Shown piece by piece: positions 39,524-49,300 of a stretch of DNA of 64,000 nucleotides. The notes under the pieces are model-generated. The model worked only from the letters and a program-made list of their open reading frames with translations, had not been told where the DNA came from and ran no database searches. The first letter of the stretch is position 1. The number at the start of each line of letters is the position of its first letter. Source of the stretch: Acanthornis magna (lineage: Eukaryota; Chordata; Aves; Passeriformes; Acanthizidae). The stretch covers positions 868,001 to 932,000 of the forward strand of contig JAWUZG010000175.1 of NCBI GenBank assembly GCA_036785705.1, written 5' to 3'. The translations under genes and the position numbers were made by a program.

Positions 39524-39783
39524 CCCAGTAACAGCCGGGATGGGGCTCGGGAAGGCAGCACGGATCCGCCCGGTAGTGATCTGGGGATCTCGCACCGTAG
39601 GTGCTGATCCCACTTTAATTTTTATATCGTTGTTCAAGCTCCACGATTTCCCATTCCAGCCCCACGGCTCCCCCCATTCCCACAGATCCCCCTATGCCCA
39701 CAGACCCCCCCACTCTCCCTGCTCTGGCTGTGCTAGACCCGCAGCATCTCCAGTCCGGGGGTGGCTGTGCCGGGGGCACTCAC

Positions 39784-39893
39784 CCAGCCGGCTCCAGGAA
39801 TCCCAGTGTTCCGCCTCGGCGCTGGCCCTGCTCAAAGGGGGTCCCGCCCAGATACCCCAAAACCACAAACTGGGGGAGCCCCGGGCCAGGTTC
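39784..39893 (-). pseudogene. MHC class I alpha-1-like exon fragment
   Basis: The minus strand encodes PQFVVLGYLGGTPFEQG, resembling the start of the class I alpha-1 domain (PxFVxVGYxDGxPF). It is followed by sequence parallel to AGAEPEHWDS in fragment 40,446-40,551, but shifted in frame. It ends in a GTGAGTGCC donor-like site shared with that copy. The domain is far too short (about 36 codons against 85-90), with an internal deletion. Confidence 0.5.
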
Positions 39894-39939
39894 TGACAGC
39901 GCCACAAACAGGAAAGGCAGGCAGCGAGGAACGTGGGGG

Positions 39940-40375
39940 ACACGGGGATTTTAGGGGGTCTGAGGGGTCTCACGGTCAAGGAAAGGGGGGCATGGGGGCA
40001 GGGAGAGGCGGCATGGGCGGGAAAGGGGGTGCGGGGGAATTGGTGCAGGATAAGGGGGTGCATGGGGCCACGGTGCTGGAGAAGGGGGTCTCAAGGGGGT
40101 CCCAGGTTGAAGGAAATGGGGGTGCAGGGAGTTGAGAGGAGGGATGGGGGGATCCAAGGGATCCCTGTGCCCAGCAAAGGGAGTTACCCCAGTGTTCAAG
40201 AAAGAAGGTCTGGGAGCTGGGAAATGCAGCAGTGGAGGTCCAGGGTGTCCCAGGGTCAAGAAAAAGGGTCGGGGGATTGGGAGAGGCGGGATGGCCAGGA
40301 AAGGGTGTGCAGGGCATATAAGGGGGTGCAGAGGGGATCTCACTGTAGGGGAAAAAGGGCGCAAGGGGTCCTCGG
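39940..40375. repeat. inverted copy of the C-rich minisatellite
   Basis: The plus strand is G-rich with CACGGTCAAGGAAAGGGG and related units, the complement of the repeat at 36,760-38,520. Apparent long Gly/Arg frames here are repeat artefacts. Confidence 0.75.
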
Positions 40376-40445
40376 TTCCCAAAACTCGATATTTAGGGAG
40401 GTTCCAGAGTCAGAGGTCGGTAGTGGCTGTGCCGGGGGCACTCAC

Positions 40446-40551
40446 ATCCTAGGCCGGGAATCCCAATGTTCCGGCTCGGCTCCGGCCCCGCTCGAACGGG
40501 TCCCGTGCAGGTATCCAAGAACCACGAACTGGATGAGCCCCGGCCGGAGGA
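40446..40551 (-). pseudogene. MHC class I alpha-1-like exon fragment beside copy B
   Basis: The minus strand encodes GLIQFVVLGYLHGTR followed by AGAEPEHWDSRPRM. The first half resembles the alpha-1 strand GxPQFVxVGYxDGxPF and the second the AGAEPxYWDxxTQ segment that lies about 20-25 residues later in class I. The text between them is deleted. A GTGAGTGCC donor follows. It lies about 120 bases downstream of the leader of copy B. Confidence 0.55.
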
Positions 40552-40589
40552 AGAGCGGTACAGAGGGCCCTGGTGCCGGATAAGAGAGT

Positions 40590-40878
40590 GTGGGGGGGTC
40601 CCGGTGCCGGGGCTGCCACTCCGCCCTCAACCCCCCCAGGAGCGCCCCCAGCCCCGGCGCTGGAGCCATCGCACTGCTCCGCTGCGGCCCCGCCCCCAGA
40701 GCAGCCTCCGGCCCCGCGATTGGCGCGGTTATTTCCTGCTCGCCAATGGCAGCTTGAGCTTCTCGTGACGTCACCGGTCACCGGGCAGATTCCGGCGGCA
40801 CAGGCCGGGAGACGCGACAGTGCCCGAGCGAGCGCGGGGGAAAGGGGGAATCCCTGGGAATTCCCGGGATCCCCTCAG
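40590..40878 (-). pseudogene. MHC class I-like 5' end, copy B (promoter and leader)
   Basis: The inverted counterpart of copy A. The leader begins at 40,669 and reads MAPAPGLGALLGG, a short hydrophobic signal-peptide start as in class I leaders. It then reaches GTTGAG where copy A has GTGAGC, so the donor is weakened. The exon-2-like fragment at 40,446-40,551 follows in the same orientation. The whole thing is too short to make a class I heavy chain. Confidence 0.55.
40719..40785 (-). promoter_or_regulatory. MHC-type X1-X2-Y promoter module, copy B
   Basis: On the minus strand a consensus X2/CRE TGACGTCA (40,773-40,766) follows a weaker X1-like stretch. A Y-box ATTGG (40,747-40,743) lies 18 bases downstream, then a second CCAAT in the other orientation (40,723-40,719). 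Spacing equals copy A to within one base. Confidence 0.65.
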
Positions 40879-40884
40879 GGACTC

Positions 40885-41785
40885 CCAGAGTGAGCTCTGA
40901 CACCTCCAGTATGATCCCAGTCACTCCCAATTTCCCACAGCATTGTCGCAGTTCTCCACCACTGATCCCAGTCGCTCCCATTTTCCCAGTCAACCCCAGT
41001 ACCGTTACAGACATTCCCAGTATATCCCAGTTGCCCTCAGCATGTTCGTAGTCATTCCCCGTCACTCTCCGTTGCCCAAGTGAGCTCCTAGTTATCCCCG
41101 TATGTCCCAGTCACTTCCAGCATATCCCACTTGCTTCCAGCATGCACTCAGGCATTCCCAGCTAGTCCCAGTTGCTTCCAGCACGCACTCAGGCATTCCC
41201 AGTTAGTCCCAGTTGCTTCCAGCACGATCCCAGTTGCTCACAGCTGTTCCCACTCATCCTGAGTGTGGTCCCAGTCACCAGCAGTATGATCCCGGTTGCT
41301 CCTAGTATCTCCCAGTTGCCCCCAACATGATCCCAATTGCCCCCAGCATGTTCCCAGTCAATCCCACTATGATCCTAGTCACCCTCAGTGTGATCCCAGT
41401 CTCCCCCAGCATGGGGCCAGCTGTTCTGTTCTCTTTAGTCCCAGTTGCCCCCGGTATAGTCCCAGTCCTTTCCTGTATCATCTCAGTCCCTCCCAGCATG
41501 GTCCCAGTCAGGCCCAGTTGCCCCCAGTGTAGATTCAGTAACTCCCCCTTGCTCCCAGTTGCCCCCAGCGTGGTCATGGTTGCTCCCCGTGTGCTTCCAA
41601 TCACCCCCAGTACGGTTACAGACACTCCCAGTCTATGCAAGTAGCCCTCAGCATGTTTGCAGTCAATTCCAGTCACTCCCAGTTGCTCCAGCATGGTTCC
41701 AGTTGCCCCCACTATGATGCCAGTCACTGCCAGTATGATGTCAGTGTGATCCCAGTACAGCCCAGTCACTCCCAGTGCTGCCCTT
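40885..41785. repeat. CCCAGT-rich tandem array
   Basis: About 900 bases of degenerate units such as ATCCCAGTCACTCCCAGTA and GTTGCCCCCAGCATG, spacing roughly 10-24 bases. Frames across it on either strand (Pro/Ser or Thr/Gly-rich) are repeat artefacts. It directly adjoins the copy B promoter and the TMCO1 exon region. Confidence 0.85.
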
Positions 41786-42405
41786 CTGGAATCCCGACTC
41801 CTCTCTGCGTTCCCCCCTCCTGGATCTCCAGGCTCCCCAGAGGAGCCCCAAGGGCTGCAAGTCCCCACCAAGGCCCAGTTTGGATCTGCAGTCCCCAATT
41901 TTCCGTGTCCCTCTCCTTTTCCCCGGGCCGGGTTCCGCCCGCCCCCACCGGCTGGGAGCAGCCGAGAGCCCCGCGCTGCGCATCCCGACCTGCCCCGCCT
42001 CCATCCCCGCTCCTCCCGCGAGGTGCGAAGGGTTTGGGGAACGGCGGAGGAGGGATGGAGGGAGGAGGAGCAGGAGGTGGGATTCGGGAGAAAGAGGAGC
42101 CGGAAGAGGGTTGGTGTCCCTCGGAAGACGTGCGACGAGCGGGTGGAACTGGTTGGTTGTCTTGTTATTTGGGTCTTTTTGAGGGGAGGTTGTTTTTTTA
42201 TTTTTGTAAGACGTGCCGAGCGGTTTGAAGGTGCTGTGGGTGCGGGAAGCGCTGGCCCGAGTCCCCGATCCCCTCTTCACAGCCCCCTACCCTGGTCTTC
42301 GCCCCTCCCCAGGGCCCCCAGTGCTGCCCCTTCACGCGCTCTCTCCCAGCGCTCGGGGGAGCTGCCGGCGGCTCCGCGGACACAGCCGCACCCTGCCCGG
42401 CTCGC

Positions 42406-42475
42406 CCTCCGCCAGCAGCGCGGTGCAGACGGACACAAATACTATGAGGAGGGCGTTGGCGAACATGGTGCTCAT
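42406..42475 (-). CDS. TMCO1: TMCO1 first coding exon (isolated)
   Basis: TMCO1 is a small ER membrane protein described as a calcium-load-activated channel and a component of a translocon-associated insertase. The exon starts ATG at 42,475 and reads MSTMFANALLIVFVSV, then CTALLAE, nearly identical to the N terminus and first membrane segment of vertebrate TMCO1. After 23 codons plus one base comes GCGAGC, a GC donor instead of GT. Reading on gives unrelated residues, so the exon must end there. None of the later TMCO1 exons is visible in the 42 kb to the left on this strand. The exon may be a 5' duplicate or part of a disrupted gene. Confidence 0.8.
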
Positions 42476-42556
42476 GGTGGTGCTATCACCGCCCCCGACC
42501 CGGTGACAGTGCCGCGAACCCGGAAGTGGATCGCCACGGCCAAGCGGCCATGCTGC

Positions 42557-42569
42557 GTTGCCTAGCAAC
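42557..42569. promoter_or_regulatory. RFX-type X-box palindrome
   Basis: GTTGCCTAGCAAC is a perfect palindrome and a textbook RFX-family site. It lies about 80 bases upstream of the TMCO1 start, in a CpG-rich promoter that also has a GGAAGCG ETS-like site. Confidence 0.6.
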
Positions 42570-42856
42570 GGCCGGAAGCGACCACCTGCGCTTCCGGCTG
42601 CGAGAGAAGCCGCGGGAAGGGCGAAGGGCGGGGAAGGCGCGGCGGGCGCTGCTCTGATCAGTGGGGTGGGTGCCAGTCGTGGCGGCGGGCGCTGCTCTGA
42701 TGAAGGTAGGTGGCTGTCAATGGTGGCGGCGGGTCCCTCCCGCCCAGCGGGGCTAAGGGAGGGTCCCTGTCACGGCGGCGTGGCGGCGGCAGCTCCCTGG
42801 AGTCACGCACATCTGGGCCTGGTGGTACCGCGCTCGGTGCAGGGCTCGCGGAGAGG

Positions 42857-43180
42857 TTCACAGAACCAATTAGCTTGGAAAAGACCTCCGTGATCATCCC
42901 GAGTCCAACCTGTGATCCAACACCACGATATCAACCAGACCACTCAGTGACACATCCAGTCTTCCCTTAAAGGCCTCCAGGGACGATGACTCAGTCACCT
43001 CCCTGGACAGCCCATTCCAGTGTCTAATCACCCCTAATGTGAAGAAATTTATCCCAATGTCTGGCCTAAGCCTCCCCTGGTGTGGTTTGACGCTAGAAAG
43101 TCTGGGTGTCTGCTCTCCCTGCACCTTGCTGGGATGTGGTGCCTGAATCTGCTTGCCAGGGGAGGTGCACAAGACGTTTG
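42857..43180 (-). mobile_element. CR1 LINE 3' fragment
   Basis: Complement of the CR1 3' end. From 42,857 it reads the complement of TTTTCCAAGC and GGTTGGACT, then decayed coding text including the complement of CCTGGACAGCCCATTCCAGTG. No coding capacity. Confidence 0.8.
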
Positions 43181-43282
43181 CTTTCTTCAACATACCCCTT
43201 GCAAAAAGGTTGTCTTGGAGAAACCTTCCTGGTTTCTAAAACTCTGTCCTGGATTCATTTGCCAGTGGTGTGAATGGGAGTG

Positions 43283-43413
43283 TTCAGGACCAACTTGGAC
43301 AGGTTTCAGAGCAACTGGTCTAGTGGAAGGTGTCCCTGCCCATGGCAGGGGGGGTGGAACTAGATGTGCTTTAATGTCCCTTTCAACCCAAACCTATTCT
43401 GTGATTCTATCAA
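43283..43413 (+). mobile_element. CR1 LINE 3' tail
   Basis: Sense-strand CR1 end: GGTGTCCCTGCCCATGGCAG, then TTTCAACCCAAACC, ending ATTCTGTGATTCTAT. It faces the minus-strand CR1 fragment on its left. Confidence 0.85.
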
Positions 43414-44339
43414 TATCCTGTTAGTGCATCCCACTAGGAGGCATTTTCTGGAATCAAATATTTAGAAATATTGTTGCCTGCCCTTTACCAGAGGCTGTTA
43501 ATGTCCCATACGCTCCTTGTACAGCTAGCAGTGGAGTACATCATTCTGTGATTCACAGGAAATTAAATTTCCCATTGCTTGTGTGTGTAAAATATTCACA
43601 CACAAGGAGGGGATGAGACTAAGAAGTGCGTTAATGAGGACAGTGCAATAATAGCAAGGGTTTGGCAGAGAGACTAATTAACTTTTATTGAGCCTCCAGT
43701 GGCTACACCTGTAGCAGCAGAACTAAACCAAATCCACCCATGGTAATGGGGTGAGGAGACCTGGAAAGCAGAAATACAGAAAAGGAAACAGGGCAGGCAG
43801 GGAAGGGCAGGTTTGTGCCTGTCCTTATGTAACAGAGGAGTTTGCTGTCAGTGACAGTGATGCACTGTGGGATTACATGGGCAGAGATGAGTGAAAAACA
43901 GGGAGAGGAAAAAACCTCTCGCCCTTAAATTAAAATTTCCGTTCAGCAAGAGGGTGAGGAGCTGTAGTTCATAGAAGACAGCACAAGCAGCAAGTATGGG
44001 TGTGAGGTCGGACAGCAAACAAGCTCTCCGAGCCTGGGGACAGGCACACGAGGAAAGCAGAGAGCCACATGTGTGCAGCTGGCTGAGTCACATGTCACTG
44101 AGAGGTGCAGCTATGCGCTGGAGGAAAGTCTCAGCACCGTGTCTGGGCACGGAGAACATCCTGCAACATCAGGGCAGAACTGAGAACTGGATGTCAGCAC
44201 CAGGGGACTCAGAGCCATCAGGGAGCCAGGGATGAAACTGATGATGGTTGTTTCAGTTTGGGATGAGCAGCAGGAAGATACTGACAGCTGGTGATGCGGC
44301 AGCACTTGTGATATACAGAGAAAATTCTTCCCTGTGAAG
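43414..44339. other. no recognisable gene
   Basis: Unique-looking non-coding sequence with a small near-perfect inverted repeat, TTGTGTGTG against CACACACAA, at about 43,578-43,604. No exon recognised. Confidence 0.5.
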
Positions 44340-44527
44340 ATGGTGAGGCACTGGCACATGTTGCCCAGAGAACCTGTGGATGCCCCACCTCTGGAAGTGT
44401 TAAGACCAGGTTGGATGGGGCTTGAAGCAACCTGGTCTAGTGGAAGGTGTTTCTGACCATGGCAGAGGGTTTGGAATGAGATGATCTTTAAGGTTCCTTC
44501 CAACCCAGTCCATTCTGTGATTCTATA
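44340..44527 (+). mobile_element. CR1 LINE 3' tail
   Basis: Sense CR1 3' end: GAGGCACTGGCACATGTTGC, GAAGTGTTAAGACCAGGTTG, CAACCTGGTCTAGTGGAAGG and a final ATTCTGTGATTCTAT. Strong match to the avian CR1 tail. Confidence 0.9.
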
Positions 44528-46303
44528 TTATTTTGTGCCACTTCATGCACTTCCCTGTGCTGTAGGCTGTCCTCCACCCTCTCTCCCGCTCTTTAGATCT
44601 CTCTTTCCTGGCTGTGAGAGGTATCAGCATCTATCAAAGCAGTATTTTGAAATAGTTTCTCTTATACTGCTGTGGGGAATGATTCACATGGTATCAGTTA
44701 TTGATACTGCACGTGGTCTTTTGGCAGAGCCAGGCCAGGAGGAGATGGTCAGAGACAGGAAGCTTTCCTTTCTAGTGTCTGTGCTTTGAACTGGAGGTCG
44801 AGGTGACAACGGGCTCTTCGCAATTTCATCCTGACATTTTGAATAACACCAGGATCTTTATTAGCAAATCCTTTTTTCAGACAACACATGGCATATTACT
44901 CTCAATGGCATTTCCTTTTCAAAAAAGCATTCTGTGCTTTGATCAATGTGTAAAGGATAGTTGAGGGTTGGGTGCAGTCTGCTTTGATCTACCAGCCTGG
45001 GATATGAGAAAAAGGAAGGCATTTTCCTAATACATGGCTCTGGTTGCATTAGTTAGGGGCTGGTGTAATCTACAAATATTCTAGATACAGAAGTGGTAAT
45101 ATTTATGGAGGCAACCTTGAAACCAGATTAGAGATCCCAGTAGATTTCATGTACTGCAGTCTCCAAGCTTAAACTGAACAAAAGGTTCAGTTGCTGTGCA
45201 CAGTGTGTTAGCGACCAGCAGGCAGTAACAGGGTGTGTAAAATTCTCAGTTTGGAGGAAAGGTGCTGGTGGAGGTTAGGATTTTTCCTTTTGTTTTTTCT
45301 TTCCTCTTCGGGGATTTTGTCCCAGCCGTTGCTGGGAGACAATAACGATCGGTACTTAAGAGAGACAACTCCCATGGGGGAGGAGTGCACCTGGCTGCAC
45401 TTCTCTTAGCTGAGGGCTTTTCTCTTGGGGAGCAGAGCTATCGAGGAGGGGCAGGTATATCGGTGTATCAGAGACTTGGCCCGGGGGAAGGGGCTGAGCA
45501 CAGCTCCTAGGTCTGTCTCTCTGGGCATTGGAAGGGACAGTCGATCTGCTGCTTCCTGCGAGAATTCACTGCCATCGCTAGAGCCCACTTCTGTAAGATC
45601 CCGAGGGTGGGAGGTACAGCAGGTTTGTGTAATCATACTTACTGTTAATGCTGTACTTCTCATGTCGTTTGCTCTCTGATTAAGTCATAGTAACTTTTGT
45701 TATCTTTATATTTTGTTGGAGAGGTGGGATTTTCTTTGACAGACTGTTGAAAGAATAGGCAAGTGTCAAGTTTTGTGCGTTAAACATAATTGACACTTCA
45801 AGTATTTATACTTGGGATTCTAGATTGAAATGATTGGTGTCTCTTATTGCCTATTTGCCATGTTGTGTGTGTTTTGTTTTTAAGAATACGGTTTTCACCA
45901 ATGTATTTTGTATCCAAATTAAGCTATGCAGACAGCTGTAGAAATACTACAAGATCAGTGCTATTTTTGGCAGTATTTGGTTTGCTTTTTCTTCTTACTT
46001 CCTTCCTCTCTGCACAGCATCATTTATTTCTCCAGCGAAACAGAAGGCACTCAGCCACACTTCTCAGCAGCTCTGCAGCCTGTGGAGTGCATGGGCAGTC
46101 TCTGTGTGCAGCATCCTGGAAAATGTGCATTCTCTTGAAGTGATCTGCTGAAAAGTATGTATTTGTACAGTTGTTCCAGCCTCCCTTATTGCACTGCTCT
46201 CAAGATCTGAATTGCCTGGTCTCTAATACTCCCTGAGATTTGCATTTCATCTGCCAGAGAAACGCAGTTACCCAGCGAACCCCGAAAAGCAAGGACACTG
46301 AAG
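44528..46303. other. non-coding upstream of the semaphorin gene
   Basis: No coding exon recognised. The part at about 45,290-45,680 is GC-richer and could be an LTR remnant or an untranslated first exon. I cannot decide between them. Confidence 0.35.
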
Positions 46304-46397
46304 ATGGCTCTGTGTGCTTTTTACGCAGTTTGGGGTTTGTTGCTAGAAGCGGCAATAGCATTTGGCCCAGTACCAAGGATCACTTGGGAACACCAAG
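46304..46397 (+). CDS. SEMA4D: SEMA4D-like exon 1: signal peptide
   Basis: The start codon is followed by a hydrophobic signal sequence ([13 protein letters not shown]), then VPRITWEHQ, matching human PIPRITWEHR. Donor GTAAGA, phase 1. Confidence 0.88.
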
Positions 46398-49300
46398 GTA
46401 AGAACAGAAATTTAAGTATTGTAATATGGGACGTTGTGACATCCTCAGGGTTTCTGTGGGATTTGAAACTCATTGAGGCTTTAGGTTCTTTCAGCCAGTT
46501 TGCTGTGAGTTTGGTCAAGTGTTGCTGGTTTTGCTAATCTATGAAGTGCATAGGATCAGAATATTCAAAACTCATTCGGGCATGGGGTTAACTGATTTTA
46601 GTTCTGTGAAAAACGAAGTTCACTCTCCTGTTGAAATTTAAAAGTTTAATAAAGGACAATAGGGGACAAAAACAATAAAGCAAAGAAACAGTGCTGGGTG
46701 CTTGGCCCTAAGCCAAGAAGCACACCTGCCATTGAAGGTGTCGTCTTAAGTACTCTTTGTATTGCATCAGCCTCATGCCTATTCATAAGCATTCATGCAT
46801 GTTCAAACTTTTCTCAGAACTATTTTGCATGTTCCAAGAACTGTTTTGCATGGCTCCTCCTTGGTCCCGCCTTTTTAGAGCATGTGTGGTTTTGGCTGTG
46901 GTTTCTTCCAGTCTTGGTTATCATCTCCAGTTTGAGCTTTTCTCCATGGTCCTTGCATCTGGTTATGGCTGATAGTCAGGTATCAGTGTTGGGTCTTCTC
47001 TGTGCTGTTCTTTGGGTGTTATCCAGTCAAGCAGGCAGTGTGGTTAGTAAAGGAAAGTCTTTTAAACTACCTCTATTAGTTATTTCACTACTATATCGAA
47101 ATCTAGTTAATAACAGAAATTAAAACATTGGTTATATACCTCTATCTTTATAACAAGACTACTTCTATATAAAAAGAATAAAACCATACACACAATGAAT
47201 ATCTGCGAAAAGCCAACACTGTATTATGTATTCATCACAATTCCCCTTTTTTGTTTTTTATAAATTATTTGGCTTGAGCAATACATCTTGCTTTCTAATT
47301 TCCATTTCTCGCTGGTTCTTTTCACATATTATTTTTGCTTCTTCAAAGGGGTCTTTTCTTCGTTTCTTTAACACCATTATCTTTTGTGCTGTTTCAGATG
47401 TGGCCCATTTTGAGTCCATAGGTATTACTACTTGCATTCCTTGGACTACACTGGTGATTAGTCGAATAAAATAGGGAATTAAGCAAGGAAGAAATAACAA
47501 ACCATCTGTTGCACATAAAAGGAAGAAGCCCAGCTTTTTCCACCATTCTATTCCTAATACTTTATCCCACCAGTTAGCTTTTAGCATTGATTCCCATCTT
47601 TGGGTCGGTACATGGGCTATTTTTCTGTTATCTTTGGCTATATCTAAGACAGCATCCCCATTATCATCAATTTTCAAACAGTCCAATGTATTAAATTTTC
47701 CACAAACTCCCCCTTCTTCAGCTAATAAATAGTCTAAAGCCAACCTATTTTGATACACTGCAGCTCTTGTTTGCCTTTGTTGACTTGATTTTAATTCCAG
47801 TGCCCGAGCAGTTTTGTTGGTTATGATCTCTACAACAGCTTGAAGTCTTATAATTCGATTTAACATATAAATCGGGTTTCGATAACCCCAGCTCCCATCT
47901 TGTGCCCAGGTGGCTGGCCCATATGTTTCCAGTATGCATTCAGGAGGCTAGCCCTCCTCTCCCCATTTTTGAAACCCCCCGATCAGTTCTCTTTTGTTCC
48001 TTTTTAGGTCCTCGTAAACTGGTACTCCTAATTGATCTCCATCTGGTCCTGGTAAAAGGAAAAATCCTGTCTCTATGATCCTCAGAGTGCAACTCCCTTT
48101 CCACCGGGGGGGTGAGTTTTGGGTATGCTCTTTTTCCACATATCCAAAATAGACCATCTGGTGCCTTCCAGTAATCCTTAAGCCTGTTGATTTATATTGT
48201 CCCAGAATTTGGATATTTCTGGGATTCCAAAATAGGGATTTTTGCCTGTATCATTACATTGAAAAAGCTTGATTTCATTATTAAACTTGCAGGTTTTTTC
48301 TTTGGTTCCTTTCTGAGCCCAATACAGAGTTGGTTCTTCTGGGATCCACCCTATAGAACTTCCATTGCTAACTTTATATCTCTTACAGGGAGTATTTCCT
48401 ACTTTGCTAAGGAAGTTTTCCCCAGTATGCCAAAGGCACTCTTCTCCTATTACTATTGAACTTAAAATCCACCCTTCTGGCCGGTTTTCTCCTTTCATAT
48501 TTGTTCGGTTCCATTTAAGAAGTTCTACAGGGCCTAGGCTAGTGCCCTTCCATGGCCATTCCTCTGTCATTAAAGCCCCACCACAGACTCAACAGTTGGT
48601 AATGTTTAGTTCCTTACTTATTCTTTCCCCCAATTCCACAAACAGGTTTTTCCCTACTCCTGAGATTTCCATTTCTTTTTCCAATTGTTGTTTGAGTTTT
48701 GTATACAAATCCTGATGTGGGGTTGATACAGGGTTGGATTGCTGGGTTGGTTTCACCTTTTTGTTTACTGTTTGTTCCTTTACCAAATCTTGGACTCGGT
48801 TACTAAGGGCAAAAGTGAAGCAAACCCATTTTTCCCCTTTTGGACATTTTTCTCCTAACCTACCACCACTTGTTCCTAAGTTTTCCGCAATCCAGTATCT
48901 TTTCCCATTTTGTGTGCAAGTAGCTAATTTGGATGGATCATAGCATTGATTGCTAACATGAGTATGGGTAAAAAAAAGGAACCTCGGGTTCTTTCCCAGT
49001 AAAGTGTCCAGTAGCATTTGCAACACGATTTTGCTTGTGTCCCATAAGGGAAAAGGCAAAGAATGAATGACACAAGGAGGAATAGTAGAGGTCCGGTATG
49101 GCTTATACCCCCACCTCCCATGCCTATGGGGTTGCTGCCCATAGCAGGGCTATAGAATCTTCTCGGTGGCGAGTACAGTGGTCAATCCAGTCTTGCCCTC
49201 TATTTCCTTGTCACTTCCTCCTTATTAGTTTCCAAGCAAATCGCCTTCGACACTTTTTAACTGTGGTTTCCCATTGTTCCTCGGGTACTTCCCATTCAAC

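Larger units (their letters stand above)
41900..42850. promoter_or_regulatory. CpG island around TMCO1 exon 1
   Basis: High GC and CpG content on both sides of the exon. The part at 42,630-42,790 contains tandem GGCGGCGGGCGCTGCTCTGAT units, repeated two to three times. Confidence 0.6.

Noticed and set aside
39933..40583. A 216-codon Gly/Arg-rich frame
   Set aside because: It crosses the inverted minisatellite and an antisense MHC-like scrap; no recognised domain.
41296..42565. Long frames of 100-198 codons on both strands
   Set aside because: Produced by the CCCAGT array and by high GC content around the TMCO1 exon.
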